Source: Terriglobales bacterium | GTDB taxonomy: Bacteria; Acidobacteriota; Terriglobia; Terriglobales; Acidobacteriaceae | NCBI GenBank assembly: GCA_025936825.1 | Contig: JAICSO010000009.1 | Location: 1-64,000, forward strand | Length of the DNA stretch: 64,000 nt | Reading direction: 5' to 3' | Part shown: positions 1 to 8,667 of the stretch, in pieces | Layout: every line of letters starts with the position of its first letter | How positions within the stretch are numbered: the first letter of the stretch is position 1 | Notes under the pieces: generated by a model | The model's input: only the letters and a program-made list of their open reading frames with translations | What the model was told of the DNA's origin: nothing | The model's database searches: none | Made by a program: the position numbers and the translations under genes

Positions 1-130
1 GCACCGAGCGAAACCAATCGCTCCTCGAGAGTGCGGATGGAAGCATGGCGACAGTGGTCACTCGGCAAGGAAAAAATCTTTGTCCAGCAAAATCGAAACG
101 AATGCGCTTGACACAGACCGGCCTTCTCAT
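1..130. other. No gene seen at left edge
   Basis: Short open frames cross this stretch on the plus strand, but they run into the repeat that follows and resemble no protein I recognise. It may hold the end of a gene that lies outside the window. Confidence 0.4.
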
Positions 131-190
131 GGAAGGCGATTACACAAGTTTGCGCTTTCCATTCGCCTTTTTTGGTGCTACCGGGATAGG
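131..190 (+). repeat. Palindromic repeat family, degenerate full copy
   Basis: Contains AGGCGATTACACAAG, TTGCGCTTTCCATTCGCC and the poly-T that corresponds to the AAAAAGGCGAA core on the other strand. The TGAGTG end is degraded. Strand for all copies is the one that reads TGAGTG. Confidence 0.7.
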
Positions 191-198
191 ACTCTCAA

Positions 199-615
199 TC
201 ATGAGCACGAGCGATTGCGCCATTTGATTCTGACTAGCCTCGTACCCCCGCCCGAGACTATCGAAATTGCCACGTTCGAGTATTGATAGGTTGTCTGGCA
301 AACACCCATGCACTCTTCAGACGTGCCCAGCTTTGCGCCTCGCTCCGATACCGGAACAAGGCCGTCAATTATGGAGAAAGCCTTTCGCTCATCAATGCGA
401 TAGCTTAGGTCTACTCCATCCTTGACGAAGCGTGTCTGTTCGACCTGCATTTCGCAAACCCTACCCGTTGAGTCGAATTTTGGGGCCATCTGGACTCCAG
501 GCTCCAATGCATAAACTTCGTGGTGAGGGTATTTCTTTGCTAGGTCGGCTGAAGTCTGACCAGCCGCCGGAATACACACGAGCACCGAAAATGCTGCCAG
601 AAAAGCCTTCGTCAT
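199..615 (-). CDS. Hypothetical secreted protein
   Basis: About 138 residues. I start it at the internal ATG that begins MTKAFLAAFSVLVC, because this gives a clean signal peptide (basic start, hydrophobic stretch, cleavage near PAAGQ). The longer open frame to 738 only translates the repeat at 671-750. The mature part has four cysteines (CEM, ECMGVC and a C-terminal CS), which suggests a small periplasmic or exported protein with disulphides. I do not recognise the family. It stands alone between two copies of the repeat family, like most genes in the first 26 kb. Confidence 0.6.
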   Translation of the reverse strand: MTKAFLAAFSVLVCIPAAGQTSADLAKKYPHHEVYALEPGVQMAPKFDSTGRVCEMQVEQTRFVKDGVDLSYRIDERKAFSIIDGLVPVSERGAKLGTSEECMGVCQTTYQYSNVAISIVSGGGTRLVRIKWRNRSCS

Positions 616-670
616 GTTTTGCTCCGATTTGGCACCGCTGATCGACAGCTTAGCGCAGCTCAAACTGCCG

Positions 671-750
671 GAACAGGCGATTTCACAAGTATGCGATTTT
701 CCTTCGCCTTTTCCGTGGATTCTGAGTGAAATAGACATTCATCGTCAACG
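671..750 (+). repeat. Palindromic repeat family, full copy
   Basis: Reads AACAGGCGATTTCACAAG, then CCTTCGCCTTTTCC, then TGAGTGAAATAGAC. The arms TTTCAC and GTGAAA in the two ends are complementary, so the copy can fold into a hairpin. Confidence 0.85.
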
Positions 751-800
751 ACCAGTTTCTTAGTCCCAAAGTGGTATACAATCCGCCCCTGAGTAGGCAA

Positions 801-1442
801 ATGCGTTCAAGCTACCTAGCGCTAGTTACCCTCCTCGCGTCAAGTTGTTGGAGTTCTGATTGGACAATTCGAACTCGACGACATATTGAAGGATCGCCTT
901 ACGAAGACGCTGTCTACACGCAATACCTGAGTGGTGGCTGGCGCAGATGGGATTCCGGGTTCCCGAACGGCAAGCTCTCGCTGACACGGATTACCGACTG
1001 TTCGAATCAACGGTGGATTTTTCTGAATCATGACGACCATACATTTCAAGTCGTCCCCGCTGTGGTGAATGTCGGCGTAAAGAAAAAAATCGAATCTAGG
1101 GATACGGCCGAGCGACGAGATGCTTTCGGCTTCAAGGCAAGACATGTGGTTCAGACGACAAAATACGGGCCTTCGCGGGAGACGATACGCGACGGTTGGT
1201 ACGTCGAGCTACCATTTTCGATGGAATGCTCAGCAACCGGAAATGAATCGGAACTAGGATTTGCAATTGAAGAAACGGTCACGGAACGCTTTCCGGGACA
1301 ATTAAAAGAGACGCGCACCATTGATCGTGTTGTCGATATTTCGAAAACGAGGCTTGATCCCGCCTTGTTCAGGATTCCCCGTGGCTATCACAGCTGGAAC
1401 AGTTGGCGAGAAAAGGTAAAAGCCTTCTTTAGCGGGCCGTAA
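801..1442 (+). CDS. Hypothetical exported protein, possible lipoprotein
   Basis: About 213 residues, started at the ATG that begins MRSSYLALVTLLASSC; an upstream in-frame start at 771 would add ten polar residues ahead of the signal sequence and is less likely. The hydrophobic stretch followed by a cysteine resembles a lipobox, but alanine rather than leucine occupies the -3 position, so lipidation is uncertain. The mature protein is hydrophilic and rich in charged residues with no recognised domain. It lies between two full repeat copies and ends 30 bp before the second one. Confidence 0.65.
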   Translation: MRSSYLALVTLLASSCWSSDWTIRTRRHIEGSPYEDAVYTQYLSGGWRRWDSGFPNGKLSLTRITDCSNQRWIFLNHDDHTFQVVPAVVNVGVKKKIESRDTAERRDAFGFKARHVVQTTKYGPSRETIRDGWYVELPFSMECSATGNESELGFAIEETVTERFPGQLKETRTIDRVVDISKTRLDPALFRIPRGYHSWNSWREKVKAFFSGP

Positions 1443-1472
1443 TGTTATGCCCGACGTTCTGCTTTCTCACGC

Positions 1473-1558
1473 AGTTGTTGAAAACAGGCGTTTGCGCAAG
1501 CATGCGCTTTTCATTCGCCTTTTCGAGACATTGAGTGCTATCGAGATTATCGCCAATT
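1473..1558 (+). repeat. Palindromic repeat family, full copy
   Basis: One of the best preserved copies: GTTGTTGAAAACAGGCG, TTGCGCAAGCATGCGC, ATTCGCCTTTTCGAG, then TTGAGTGCTATCGAG and ATTATCGCCAATT. It separates two convergent genes and could also act as a transcription barrier. Confidence 0.9.
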
Positions 1559-1560
1559 CA

Positions 1561-2073
1561 TCAGTAGTACGAATGTTTCTCTGAAAATTGTTCGGCAGCG
1601 ACTAATGCACGGAGTTCCGTTAAATCCTGCGCTCCGCTAAACCCAACTCCGCCCCACAAGAACTGAGAGCGTTTCCCACCATCGGCACTCAGAAGAACGA
1701 TGGCATAGTAGTGGCCAATTCCGCCCCTTTCATAATGAATAAACCATTTATCACCACAACTCCCGGCGAAGATAAGCCGCCGCCACGGCAAACGCGGCTT
1801 CTTAGGATTCACAACGTCGGTCGCCTGATACTCCTGACCGGGGTTGGCCAGCGCGAAGGACGGTTCTCTTGTGATCTCAGCGAAACTCTGTTTTACATTT
1901 GCAGGAATCGCTTCCGTGTCCTTGACGATGGTGAAGTCGCCTCTGAAGATGTTGTCTCTGCCAGCCTTGGAAAGAGATGATTTGGGCTCGCTTTGTGCTG
2001 GCAATTGTATGCAGGCGACCAACAGAAGAATAAGCAGAACACCAACCCGGGGCGCGACTCGATGTTTCGTCAT
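1561..2073 (-). CDS. Hypothetical secreted protein
   Basis: 170 residues. The start ATG gives a typical signal peptide, with basic residues, then VGVLLILLLVACIQLPAQ and a cleavage site after AQS. The mature part contains a predicted beta-rich segment around FAGSCGDKWFIHYERGG but no family I can name. The stop codon lies only 3 bp beyond the end of the neighbouring full repeat. It is probably exported to the periplasm. Function unknown. Confidence 0.7.
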   Translation of the reverse strand: MTKHRVAPRVGVLLILLLVACIQLPAQSEPKSSLSKAGRDNIFRGDFTIVKDTEAIPANVKQSFAEITREPSFALANPGQEYQATDVVNPKKPRLPWRRLIFAGSCGDKWFIHYERGGIGHYYAIVLLSADGGKRSQFLWGGVGFSGAQDLTELRALVAAEQFSEKHSYY

Positions 2074-2131
2074 GGAGGATCTCCTACTCCTTGGAACGCA
2101 GCTGTAGGTACATCTTGCCGCAATCGTAGGT

Positions 2132-2160
2132 TGTTGTTAACAGGCGATTTCACTCATTGA
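2132..2160 (-). repeat. Half copy of repeat family, holds a stop codon
   Basis: Reads TTGTTAACAGGCGATTTCAC then TCATTGA on the plus strand. The TGA stop of the gene at 2154-2366 (preceded by a CAA codon) is inside the conserved CAATGAGTG end. Confidence 0.9.
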
Positions 2161-2366
2161 CCCGACAAAGATGGCGTATGGGCATCCTCGTTGTGAGGAC
2201 GTTTTCTTGGCCAAACTGATCCCAACGCCCCGGCGACAAAAATTGCCCACATGATCTCTACGAAGAGAACGTCTGGATCAAGCCAGCCGAGTTTGGGCTT
2301 CAGTCCTGATGAGAAGCGCCCAGCAATGAATCCGAGTAGTAGTGACGCGAGAATTGCCAGCACCAC
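2154..2366 (-). CDS. Small membrane protein
   Basis: 70 residues with two predicted membrane helices (around residues 2-20 and 33-52) and a charged C-terminal tail. The first helix begins at the start codon, so no cleavable signal is needed. The last codons are GGA-CAA-TGA, and the CAA-TGA belongs to the half repeat. No family recognised. It is one of several such small membrane proteins in this region. Confidence 0.55.
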   Translation of the reverse strand: MVLAILASLLLGFIAGRFSSGLKPKLGWLDPDVLFVEIMWAIFVAGALGSVWPRKRPHNEDAHTPSLSGQ

Positions 2367-2479
2367 TGTCGTACGTGCTGACCAGTATTTGCGTTCTGGT
2401 TGTTGGAACCTGGTCCTTGGAGTCCTCGGAGTGACGCTCTGGAGATCGAAAGAATATTACTCCAGAGGCCCGTTCCACG

Positions 2480-2506
2480 GTTGACGTTAACAGGCGATAG
2501 CGCGAG
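2480..2506. repeat. Partial copy of repeat family
   Basis: TTGACGTTAACAGGCGATAG followed by CGCGAG matches one end of the family. The match breaks off near 2506, upstream of the IS1595-type transposase region. Confidence 0.65.
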
Positions 2507-2547
2507 ATTATGCACTTGACACAAGGTACTCACGCCAGCTATACTCC

Positions 2548-2697
2548 TTATCGTGATTTGCTCTTCTGAGACCGTGGCTTTTGCTCTGACTGCTTCTTTA
2601 CATGCTTTTTTACCGCTTTCACGATCTCAGGGTGAAAGATGTGCTTCAGCGCTTCATCGTCCGTCATGTGTATTGGGTGCTTCTTCTTTGTTGGCAT
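2548..2697 (-). CDS. Small basic protein next to IS1595 transposase
   Basis: 49 residues, beginning MPTKKKHPIHMTDDEALKHI and ending in a lysine/serine/arginine-rich tail. It is divergently placed 11 bp from the transposase start, so the two share one promoter region. The reading frame is open over its whole length and has a coherent amphipathic helix (DDEALKHIFHPEIVKAVKKH). I infer that it is a passenger or accessory gene of the insertion sequence, but a resident antitoxin-like or nucleic-acid-binding protein is also possible. No family is certain. Confidence 0.5.
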   Translation of the reverse strand: MPTKKKHPIHMTDDEALKHIFHPEIVKAVKKHVKKQSEQKPRSQKSKSR

Positions 2698-2708
2698 TAA
2701 GGTGACCT

Positions 2709-3632
2709 ATGAAAAACAACGAAGCCATTGACCTCGTAGAGCTGGTTGAACGTTATGGCGACGATCAGAAATGCCGCACCTACCTTGAGCATTTACGCTG
2801 GCCGCACGGCATCCGTTGTCCGAAATGTGGCGGCGACAAGATTTCGTCCATCTTGAAGCGTGATCAATACAACTGTGATTCCGAATCATGCGGCTATCAG
2901 TTCTCCGTTACGGCTGGAACGATCTTTCACGATACGCACCTGTCGCTTACCAAATGGTTCCTTGCTACGTTCATTCTCTGCCAATCCCGCAAGGGCGTCA
3001 GTGCAAATCAGCTTAAAAGAATGCTGGGAATCAACTATCGCACCGCGTGGTACCTTTGCCATCGTATTCGCCATGCCGTTGAGCAAGTGATTGAACCAAC
3101 CTTGAAGGGCACGGTAGAGATGGATGAAACCTATGTAGGCGGAATGCAGCACAGGGGGAAGGGATGGAACACGCCCGACAATAACAAGGAAATCGTGATT
3201 GGGCTGAGGCAACGCGGTGGAGAGTTGCGCTTCTTCCACGCGGAAGATGCCAAGTCCGGTACGCTGTCTAAGTACATCCGGGAGAATGTCGGCAAGGATG
3301 TTGAGGTAATGATGACCGACGAATTTCCCGCCTACCCCAAGGCTATGATTGGTGCTGGAATCAAAGGTGGGCAGCATAAGACGATCCGCCATCGTGACCG
3401 AATCTATGTTGACGGCGATATTCACACGAATACTGTGGAATCCGCGTTCTCGCTTTTGAAGCGTGGCATCATGGGAACGTGGCATCGTGTGTCTGCGAAG
3501 CATCTACCTGCCTATCTTGACGAAATGACTTGGCGATTCAATAACCGCAAGAACCCGTTTCTGTTCCGCGATACGATGCTGAGACTCATCAACTCTGAGA
3601 ATCTCGAATACAAGGAACTTATTGCTGCCTAA
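2709..3632 (+). CDS. IS1595-family (ISXO2-like) transposase
   Basis: 307 residues, full length for the family. The N-terminus carries a zinc ribbon with cysteines near 37, 40, 56 and 61 (CPKC ... NCDSESC), followed by a helical linker and the ISXO2-like DDE-type catalytic domain. The first acidic residue is in EMDETYVGG, the second in MTDEFPAY and the third position is in NTVESAFSLLKR. It catalyses DNA strand transfer of its own element. The gene is intact. I could not find terminal inverted repeats, so the element's ends are not fixed; its 3' end overlaps the convergent gene at 3619 by 14 bp, which suggests that the insertion altered the last codons of that gene. Confidence 0.93.
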   Translation: MKNNEAIDLVELVERYGDDQKCRTYLEHLRWPHGIRCPKCGGDKISSILKRDQYNCDSESCGYQFSVTAGTIFHDTHLSLTKWFLATFILCQSRKGVSANQLKRMLGINYRTAWYLCHRIRHAVEQVIEPTLKGTVEMDETYVGGMQHRGKGWNTPDNNKEIVIGLRQRGGELRFFHAEDAKSGTLSKYIRENVGKDVEVMMTDEFPAYPKAMIGAGIKGGQHKTIRHRDRIYVDGDIHTNTVESAFSLLKRGIMGTWHRVSAKHLPAYLDEMTWRFNNRKNPFLFRDTMLRLINSENLEYKELIAA

Positions 3633-4746
3633 CTTCAGCATCGAAAATAGTTTCCTGTGCGCTGGCCCACTCGCGAAATGTAAACCTATACGGCTGGGAC
3701 CGCTGTGTTCGCGTAACTTCGATTTGCAATTTTCGTATATTGCCTAACTGCTTTGGTGAGGCATTAGGAACCTTTAACCCAATCCACCCATTCCTCTCGA
3801 TGCCAGGTTTCAAACCGTGTTGCTTAACAGACCTCCAGAGCGAGAGCGCGTTTAGATTGTGCTCATCGAAGTTTTTGTAAGGATAGGTTTTTGTCATAAC
3901 CGGAATGTGGATGATCCAGCCTGATAGGTCTTCCATCGGCTTGCCCGTGAACAGAGTGCCATCTACATCCGCAAATATTGATATATCTCGAATCCCAACC
4001 TCCTCATCAGAAACCATCGAGAGTTTTAGAAAGAGGGCTGAATGATTGGAAAAAAAAGTTGTGCCATGGCAAAGCGTTAACAGCTTGCATTCCAAGTCTT
4101 GAGGATAGACTCGGATCGCAGCAAGGGCCTTCGCCTGCTCTTGAATAACGCCCTCGGCGTCTCTTAGAACGCCAAGACGCTGCCAATCGCTAAGACGCTC
4201 CTTCGTATTGCCTTTCTCATCGACCGAGATGCATCCGAATCTTGCTACCGTGTGAAAATTTCTCAGCGATTCAGCAACTCTCACAAAATGATTTACTGCC
4301 GGATCGTCACTCTGGATCAGAAGGCTTCCGGCAAACTCGCTATTCTCAATCTCCATCGGTGCAGTGCCATGAAACATAACCGTCACGTTTGTAAATGTGC
4401 AATCCTCAAATCTTTTGCCGTCAAGTTCAACGGTCTCATTGTGAAACTTCACCCCCCGCACCAATTTGAATACAGGATCACCGGAGAAACCTTGCCGTGC
4501 CTGTTCCGCTGGCTCAGAAGCCTCTACCATTGGAGTACCCTCTTTTTCGAGGCGCGAGACCTCACGCTGCAAGTGAGCAATGGAATGTGCATCGCGTTCT
4601 AGTCTTTCTTTGTGCAGCCACCATATCAATATCCAGATGATGATTACAGCCAGCAGAACGCAGGCGACAAACGAAAAGGGGGCGGCTTTAATCACTGGCC
4701 ACTCCCTGTGGAGGAATTCGAGCGAGCTTGTATCCGGAAGTTCCAT
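3619..4746 (-). CDS. Hypothetical membrane-anchored protein
   Basis: 375 residues from the ATG that begins MELPDTSSLEFLH. A longer frame to 4881 is open, but its extra 45 residues translate the repeat at 4784-4862 and are rejected. One membrane helix (AAPFSFVACVLLAVIIIW, about residues 20-43) is followed by a short coiled-coil segment, and then a large soluble domain. The segment VKFHNETVELDGKRFEDCTF resembles pentapeptide-like beta repeats, seen also in other short membrane-anchored proteins, but no catalytic motif is visible. The C-terminus overlaps the transposase gene tail and may be altered. Confidence 0.65.
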   Translation of the reverse strand: MELPDTSSLEFLHREWPVIKAAPFSFVACVLLAVIIIWILIWWLHKERLERDAHSIAHLQREVSRLEKEGTPMVEASEPAEQARQGFSGDPVFKLVRGVKFHNETVELDGKRFEDCTFTNVTVMFHGTAPMEIENSEFAGSLLIQSDDPAVNHFVRVAESLRNFHTVARFGCISVDEKGNTKERLSDWQRLGVLRDAEGVIQEQAKALAAIRVYPQDLECKLLTLCHGTTFFSNHSALFLKLSMVSDEEVGIRDISIFADVDGTLFTGKPMEDLSGWIIHIPVMTKTYPYKNFDEHNLNALSLWRSVKQHGLKPGIERNGWIGLKVPNASPKQLGNIRKLQIEVTRTQRSQPYRFTFREWASAQETIFDAEVRQQ

Positions 4747-4783
4747 GGCGAAATTGTACTCCCGCACCTTGCGTGAAGTACAC

Positions 4784-4862
4784 AATCCCGCGATAGCGCA
4801 AGCTTGCGCTTTTGTTTCGCCTAAAACTGGGATTTTGAGTGCTATAGGGATTTTTCGCCAAC
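4784..4862 (+). repeat. Palindromic repeat family, full copy
   Basis: CGCGATAGCGCAAGCTTGCG, then TTTCGCC, then TTTTGAGTGCTATAGGG and TTTTTCGCCAACTAG. The perfect palindrome GCGCAAGCTTGCGC is at its centre-left. It lies between two divergent genes. Confidence 0.88.
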
Positions 4863-4941
4863 TAGCAACTCGCCGCCCCACGTCGGTGTGCTGTGACTGT
4901 GATCACCGCAAGGCAACGCACTGAGCGCGTACAGTCCATTT

Positions 4942-5448
4942 TTGATCCTGAAGGGCTGGAAAGCAATCGCTGAGCACGTTTCTAGCGCGGTGGCTACGGT
5001 CATACGCTGGAAATCGAGGGGCCTTCCCGTCCACAGATGCGGCCCCCATGAACGTGGCTGCGTGGTCGGATACTCCGAAGAAATTGACGCCTGGTTGCGT
5101 AGCAGTTCTCTCTGGGCACACGACGGGCTTAACCAGCGCAGTGTAATGGCACGAAGAGCAGCCGTGGCACGGTTTCAAAGGAAACGAAGGCGCGAAGAGA
5201 AGGTTCGGATACTTGAGCACCTACTTCACTTCCAAGAAAAAATCCAAATCATTTTAGATTTGTGCGCGGAAGGCGAATTTTCAAAGGAGCGCGCAGCCAG
5301 AGCATCAATCCTGTTAGCTCAGCTACAGAGAGAATTTGAAAGCGAGGGTAAGGCCACGGAGCGCTCTAGAACGCGGGATGTGCACGGGCCTGAAGGGCGC
5401 CGTCTATGGTCCTGCAATTTGCGATGCTCTAGAACTCTTGAAATGTAG
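4942..5448 (+). CDS. Helix-turn-helix DNA-binding protein
   Basis: 168 residues from a TTG start. Residues 4-55 (GWKAIAEHV ... VIRWKSRGLPVHR ... SEEIDAWLRS) match the winged helix-turn-helix (MerR/excisionase-like) unit found in many short Acidobacteria proteins. A basic linker and a helical region follow. From about 5340 a second frame (to 5545) encodes a more protein-like C-terminus containing CDALELLKCSSEQVDG, so a frameshift near 5340-5400 may have changed the original tail. Role: probably a transcription regulator; its target is unknown. Confidence 0.6.
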   Translation: MILKGWKAIAEHVSSAVATVIRWKSRGLPVHRCGPHERGCVVGYSEEIDAWLRSSSLWAHDGLNQRSVMARRAAVARFQRKRRREEKVRILEHLLHFQEKIQIILDLCAEGEFSKERAARASILLAQLQREFESEGKATERSRTRDVHGPEGRRLWSCNLRCSRTLEM

Positions 5449-5678
5449 TTCGGAGCAAGTTGACGGCAAAACCGATCAGTCTGCCGTATCGGCTCTCCTA
5501 AGGCATCTACAGGAGTCCCGAGCGAATTTAGAAAAACTCCAATGATCGCAGCTAAACACCGGCGGGCTAGGTAGCCTCACGATTTTCAATGAATGTAGTG
5601 GCAATTTATCGTCAACTGACGTGTGCGGCAACTGCGATCCGGCGTTTGGCGCGCACTGTCAGTGAGCAGGATGGGGGA

Positions 5679-6074
5679 TTAGAGGTCCCTTCTAGCCAGG
5701 ACCAATTCTGCCTCGTGCCCATCAAAGGTCAGCTTCCAACTGGTAATCGATACTGGAAATGCGATGCCATCCCTTCCCACATGCCACCACTTCTCGCCGG
5801 TGCTCTCATGCGGGTGCCTCCAAGCATTCAGGAAGCGCTCTATGTCGGAGCTTGGCCGAATATCCAAAACTGTCATCCGCAAAAACTCTTCTTCGGAAAA
5901 TCCGTAGGCCTGCGTCGCTGATTTATTTACCATCAGAAAGGCAAGCGTTTTGGCGTCGTAAATCCACATTGGATATGGACTTCTTGCAAACGGCAACCCG
6001 AGCACGTCGGGTTCTCGGACAGCTTCACTCTTCACAGGAGTCCTCCCGTAAGAACGTCGCCAGACAGCAACCAC
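5679..6074 (-). CDS. Single PAS-domain protein
   Basis: 131 residues, of which about 30-128 form one PAS domain (PFARSPYPMWIYDAKTL, VNKSATQAYGFSEEEFL, PVSITSWKLTFDGHEAELV). No kinase, GGDEF or other output domain follows, and the frame closes soon after the fold ends. It may be a stand-alone sensor that passes its signal by protein contact, or the remnant of a longer sensor kinase. The diguanylate cyclase at 6584 on the other strand also has a PAS domain. Confidence 0.7.
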   Translation of the reverse strand: MVAVWRRSYGRTPVKSEAVREPDVLGLPFARSPYPMWIYDAKTLAFLMVNKSATQAYGFSEEEFLRMTVLDIRPSSDIERFLNAWRHPHESTGEKWWHVGRDGIAFPVSITSWKLTFDGHEAELVLARRDL

Positions 6075-6583
6075 GCTGCTTCATCTAGTTCGACGGTTAA
6101 ATGGAACGCTTGAAGGATCCCATAGCGCCATTTGGCAGAGCTGTGATGCACGTTTGTGGACCTCGCCGTAAGTAACGTGCCTCAGCCCTTTGTGGGAAAG
6201 AAGCGATTGAGAACCTGCTGTGTCCATCCGGAACTCGCAGGCCAATCTGGGAACACATGTGCTCCAGACAACGTGCCGATGTGCGCGCTATCACTGCCGG
6301 AAGGTGAAGCGCAATTTAGGATGCGAGCAGCAATAAAAAAAACGGTTGGGCGCATGCACGAAAGATGCTGGGAGGTGCTGGATCGCCCCTACTGTTCTGT
6401 GGTGGGCTGCGTGACTGACTGGCAACAGGAAACGCGCAGCCTGTTTATCGCTCCTCCGCCGGGACATGCTGAGTCCCGTTCTGGGAAAACTGAGTGACGC
6501 GGGTAATAGCCCCAATAGGCAAAGATACACTCCTTGCCGAACTGTAGCCCCACAATTGAAATGTTATTGAATGGAGGCAAACG
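6075..6583. other. Gap without a convincing gene
   Basis: A 113-codon frame at 6156-6497 on the plus strand is open, but its product has no recognised motif and an unlikely composition. A short A-run (AATAAAAAAAACGG near 6332) lies inside. I do not call a gene here. The upstream control region of the diguanylate cyclase should be in its last part. Confidence 0.4.
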
Positions 6584-7528
6584 GTGCCGCCCCGGTCAAA
6601 ACTTGACCGCTCCTGTTTGGCCGACGGAGCGGTGGAGCTAACCCGATCTTTTCACGAGGTTTTGCTGGACAGCCTCTCTGATGGCGTCTATTTCGTAGAC
6701 CCGCAACGCCGCATTCGTTATTGGAATCAGGGTTCTGCAACGATAACGGGATATGGAGCCAAAGAAATTGTTGGGCAAAGTTGTTTTGATGGTTTGCTCC
6801 AACATATTGACATCTCGGGCAAGTGCCTGTGCCATTCCGGTTGCCCACTTGCAAAAACGCTGCTCGATGGACGTAGCCGAGAGGAGCATCTGTTCTTGCA
6901 CCACAAGCGAGGCCACAGGGTTCCCGTTTGCGTGCGTGTGGCATCCATCAAGAGCAAGGGGAAGATTATTGGGGCCATGGAAGTATTTAGCGTCATAACG
7001 CCGGAAAACCAAGCCGAAAGGAGAATCCGCGAACTTGAAGGCATGGTGTTCCTCGATTATTTGACCGAGCTTCCGAATCGACGATACATCGAGCTAAAAC
7101 TGAAACAAGCTCTGGAAGAAAGTCAATCGTTTGGGCGAACCTTCGGTCTCGCGATCATAGATATCGACCACTTCAAAGATGTGAATGACGTATACGGACA
7201 TGAGGCAGGTGATTCTGCACTAAAAACACTCGCAGCAACTCTGACCGCGAGCCTGCGAGAGAAGGATGCAGTTGGCCGCTGGGGTGGTGAAGAGTTCGTG
7301 TTGCTGCTCGCGGATTCGGATCCACAGATGTTGCAACATGTGGCGGAACGCTGCCGAATGTTGATTGAGAATTCCGGTTGCCCGGAATTGATGGGCCAGT
7401 CGTTGACCGTGTCTATTGGAGCAACCCTCTTGCAAGAAGGGGACAGTACACAGTCCGCAGTTGATCGCGCTGATCGACTGCTATACACAAGCAAGTCGCG
7501 AGGGCGAAATCGAGTATCAATTGGATAG
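6584..7528 (+). CDS. PAS-GGDEF diguanylate cyclase
   Basis: 314 residues. Residues 20-140 form a PAS sensor domain with the cysteine-containing insert GKCLCHSGCPLAKTL, which could bind a metal or sense redox state. Residues 150-312 form the GGDEF domain: LTELPNRRY, the metal-binding DIDHF near 193-197, the active-site GGEEF at 234-238, and an inhibitory-site RxxD (REKD, 225-228) five residues before it. All key residues are intact, so it should make cyclic di-GMP and be inhibited by its product. The protein is probably cytosolic, as no membrane helix is seen. A PilZ receptor lies at 27 kb. Confidence 0.93.
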   Translation: MPPRSKLDRSCLADGAVELTRSFHEVLLDSLSDGVYFVDPQRRIRYWNQGSATITGYGAKEIVGQSCFDGLLQHIDISGKCLCHSGCPLAKTLLDGRSREEHLFLHHKRGHRVPVCVRVASIKSKGKIIGAMEVFSVITPENQAERRIRELEGMVFLDYLTELPNRRYIELKLKQALEESQSFGRTFGLAIIDIDHFKDVNDVYGHEAGDSALKTLAATLTASLREKDAVGRWGGEEFVLLLADSDPQMLQHVAERCRMLIENSGCPELMGQSLTVSIGATLLQEGDSTQSAVDRADRLLYTSKSRGRNRVSIG

Positions 7529-7700
7529 AACAGGTTAGGCCGTTTGAGGTTTATTGCACGATTTACGAATTGTGACTCCGATCACACGCGAGTAGTTCCA
7601 GCATCACATTCCGAGAAGGATTATCCGGGGAATAATCTAGCAACCAAGGTGATCTAGAAATGGATTACCACGATGCGGGGGGAGGAAGCGGTGCAGTCAA

Positions 7701-8036
7701 ATGCAGTCTCAATGCATAGCGAGTCATACGGGGGACCTGTTTTTTCACAATTTAGTCAATAAGCTGACGGCAATCATTTGCCATTGCGACATTCTGGAAA
7801 CGCATGATGCCAGCCCCGAGTGTCGATCACGGGCGCACAAAATTAAGGATCTGGCCGAAGCTGCTTCCGTCGTACTCTACTCGCGCTCAGCTGAACTTCA
7901 AGCCGAAAATCACATTTTCGCGTTGCAGCAGGCACTAACGGCGGAGCACTACCCCAAGAAACTTCCTCGAAGCACTCCGGCCCCAGTTGAAGAGCCGGTG
8001 GACTCATTAAGAATTATCGCTGGGGTGCAACGATGA
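7701..8036 (+). CDS. Isolated HisKA-like helix protein
   Basis: 111 residues. The N-terminal part FFHNLVNKLTAIICHCDILE resembles the first helix of a histidine-kinase dimerisation domain around the phospho-acceptor histidine, and a second helix follows (HKIKDLAEAASVVL). No ATPase domain is present here or next to it. The stop codon overlaps the start of the next gene (ATGA), so the two are translationally coupled. A second protein of the same kind is at 21353-21541. It may be a phosphotransfer or kinase-binding adaptor; this role is inferred. Confidence 0.6.
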   Translation: MQSQCIASHTGDLFFHNLVNKLTAIICHCDILETHDASPECRSRAHKIKDLAEAASVVLYSRSAELQAENHIFALQQALTAEHYPKKLPRSTPAPVEEPVDSLRIIAGVQR

Positions 8037-8422
8037 TGCCGACGGTCAATGTGGACGCCCTTGCCTACCTTTACGACCACCTAAAGGACTTCCCCAGTTG
8101 GTTTCAACGGTTGACGCCGGGACAGATGAATCAACTGGCGGCGATCTTGACAGGGTGGAGAAAGAGCGATGACCAACCCGAGGGAGTACAGCCGTTAGAG
8201 GAAATCGAGAAGCGCGAACTCACACGTGCTCTATTGGTCTTCGATGGTGATGTGTGTGCTGCGGCAAAGGCGCTCGGAATCGGGAAGACGACCGCATATC
8301 GTCATTTGAAAAAATGGGGACTGAGTACCTCCGATTCCCATGTACTTCACCAGGCCTCGGCTCTGTCTCAGCCGTGCAGACTACAGTACCTAGTGAGATC
8401 AATTCAGGATTCAGGGAAATAA
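8033..8422 (+). CDS. Fis-type helix-turn-helix protein
   Basis: 129 residues. Residues 60-100 (EKRELTRALLVFDGDVCAAA, KALGIGKTTAYRHLKKWGL) match the Fis/NtrC C-terminal DNA-binding domain (HTH_8). The N-terminal 55 residues are helical with no receiver or AAA domain, so this is a short stand-alone regulator. It overlaps the HisKA-like gene by 4 bp. I infer a small two-gene signalling unit in which the first protein controls the second. Confidence 0.75.
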   Translation: MMPTVNVDALAYLYDHLKDFPSWFQRLTPGQMNQLAAILTGWRKSDDQPEGVQPLEEIEKRELTRALLVFDGDVCAAAKALGIGKTTAYRHLKKWGLSTSDSHVLHQASALSQPCRLQYLVRSIQDSGK

Positions 8423-8536
8423 CGGGGCTGCTGTTATGCCCGAGAACCCCGGCGATGGGTTTCATTCCACGAGGAGGAGAACGTAACTTCCAGCGAGTTT
8501 CAAGCGCCAATCTCTCCAAAGACGGCTTCTGGAAGT

Positions 8537-8623
8537 CAACTGTTGAAATCAGGCGTTATCACAACTTTGCGCCTTCTGTTCGCCTTTTCGGGGATTTTGA
8601 GTGCTATTGCGATCTTCACCAAT
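8537..8623 (+). repeat. Palindromic repeat family, full copy
   Basis: CAACTGTTGAAATCAGGCG, TTTGCGCCTTCTGTTCGCC, TTTTGAGTGCTATTGCG and CTTCACCAATC. Lies 115 bp after the Fis-type gene. Confidence 0.9.
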
Positions 8624-8667
8624 CACTGCGTCTATTTTGCTTTGGGTACGCCTCCTTGATTGCTTCT

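Noticed and set aside
4747-4881. N-terminal extension of the gene at 3619
   Set aside because: The extra residues translate the palindromic repeat; the same peptide pattern appears where other repeat copies are open (11657, 13334, 16190).
6156-6497. 113-residue open frame
   Set aside because: No ribosome site, no motif and an odd composition; not enough for a gene.
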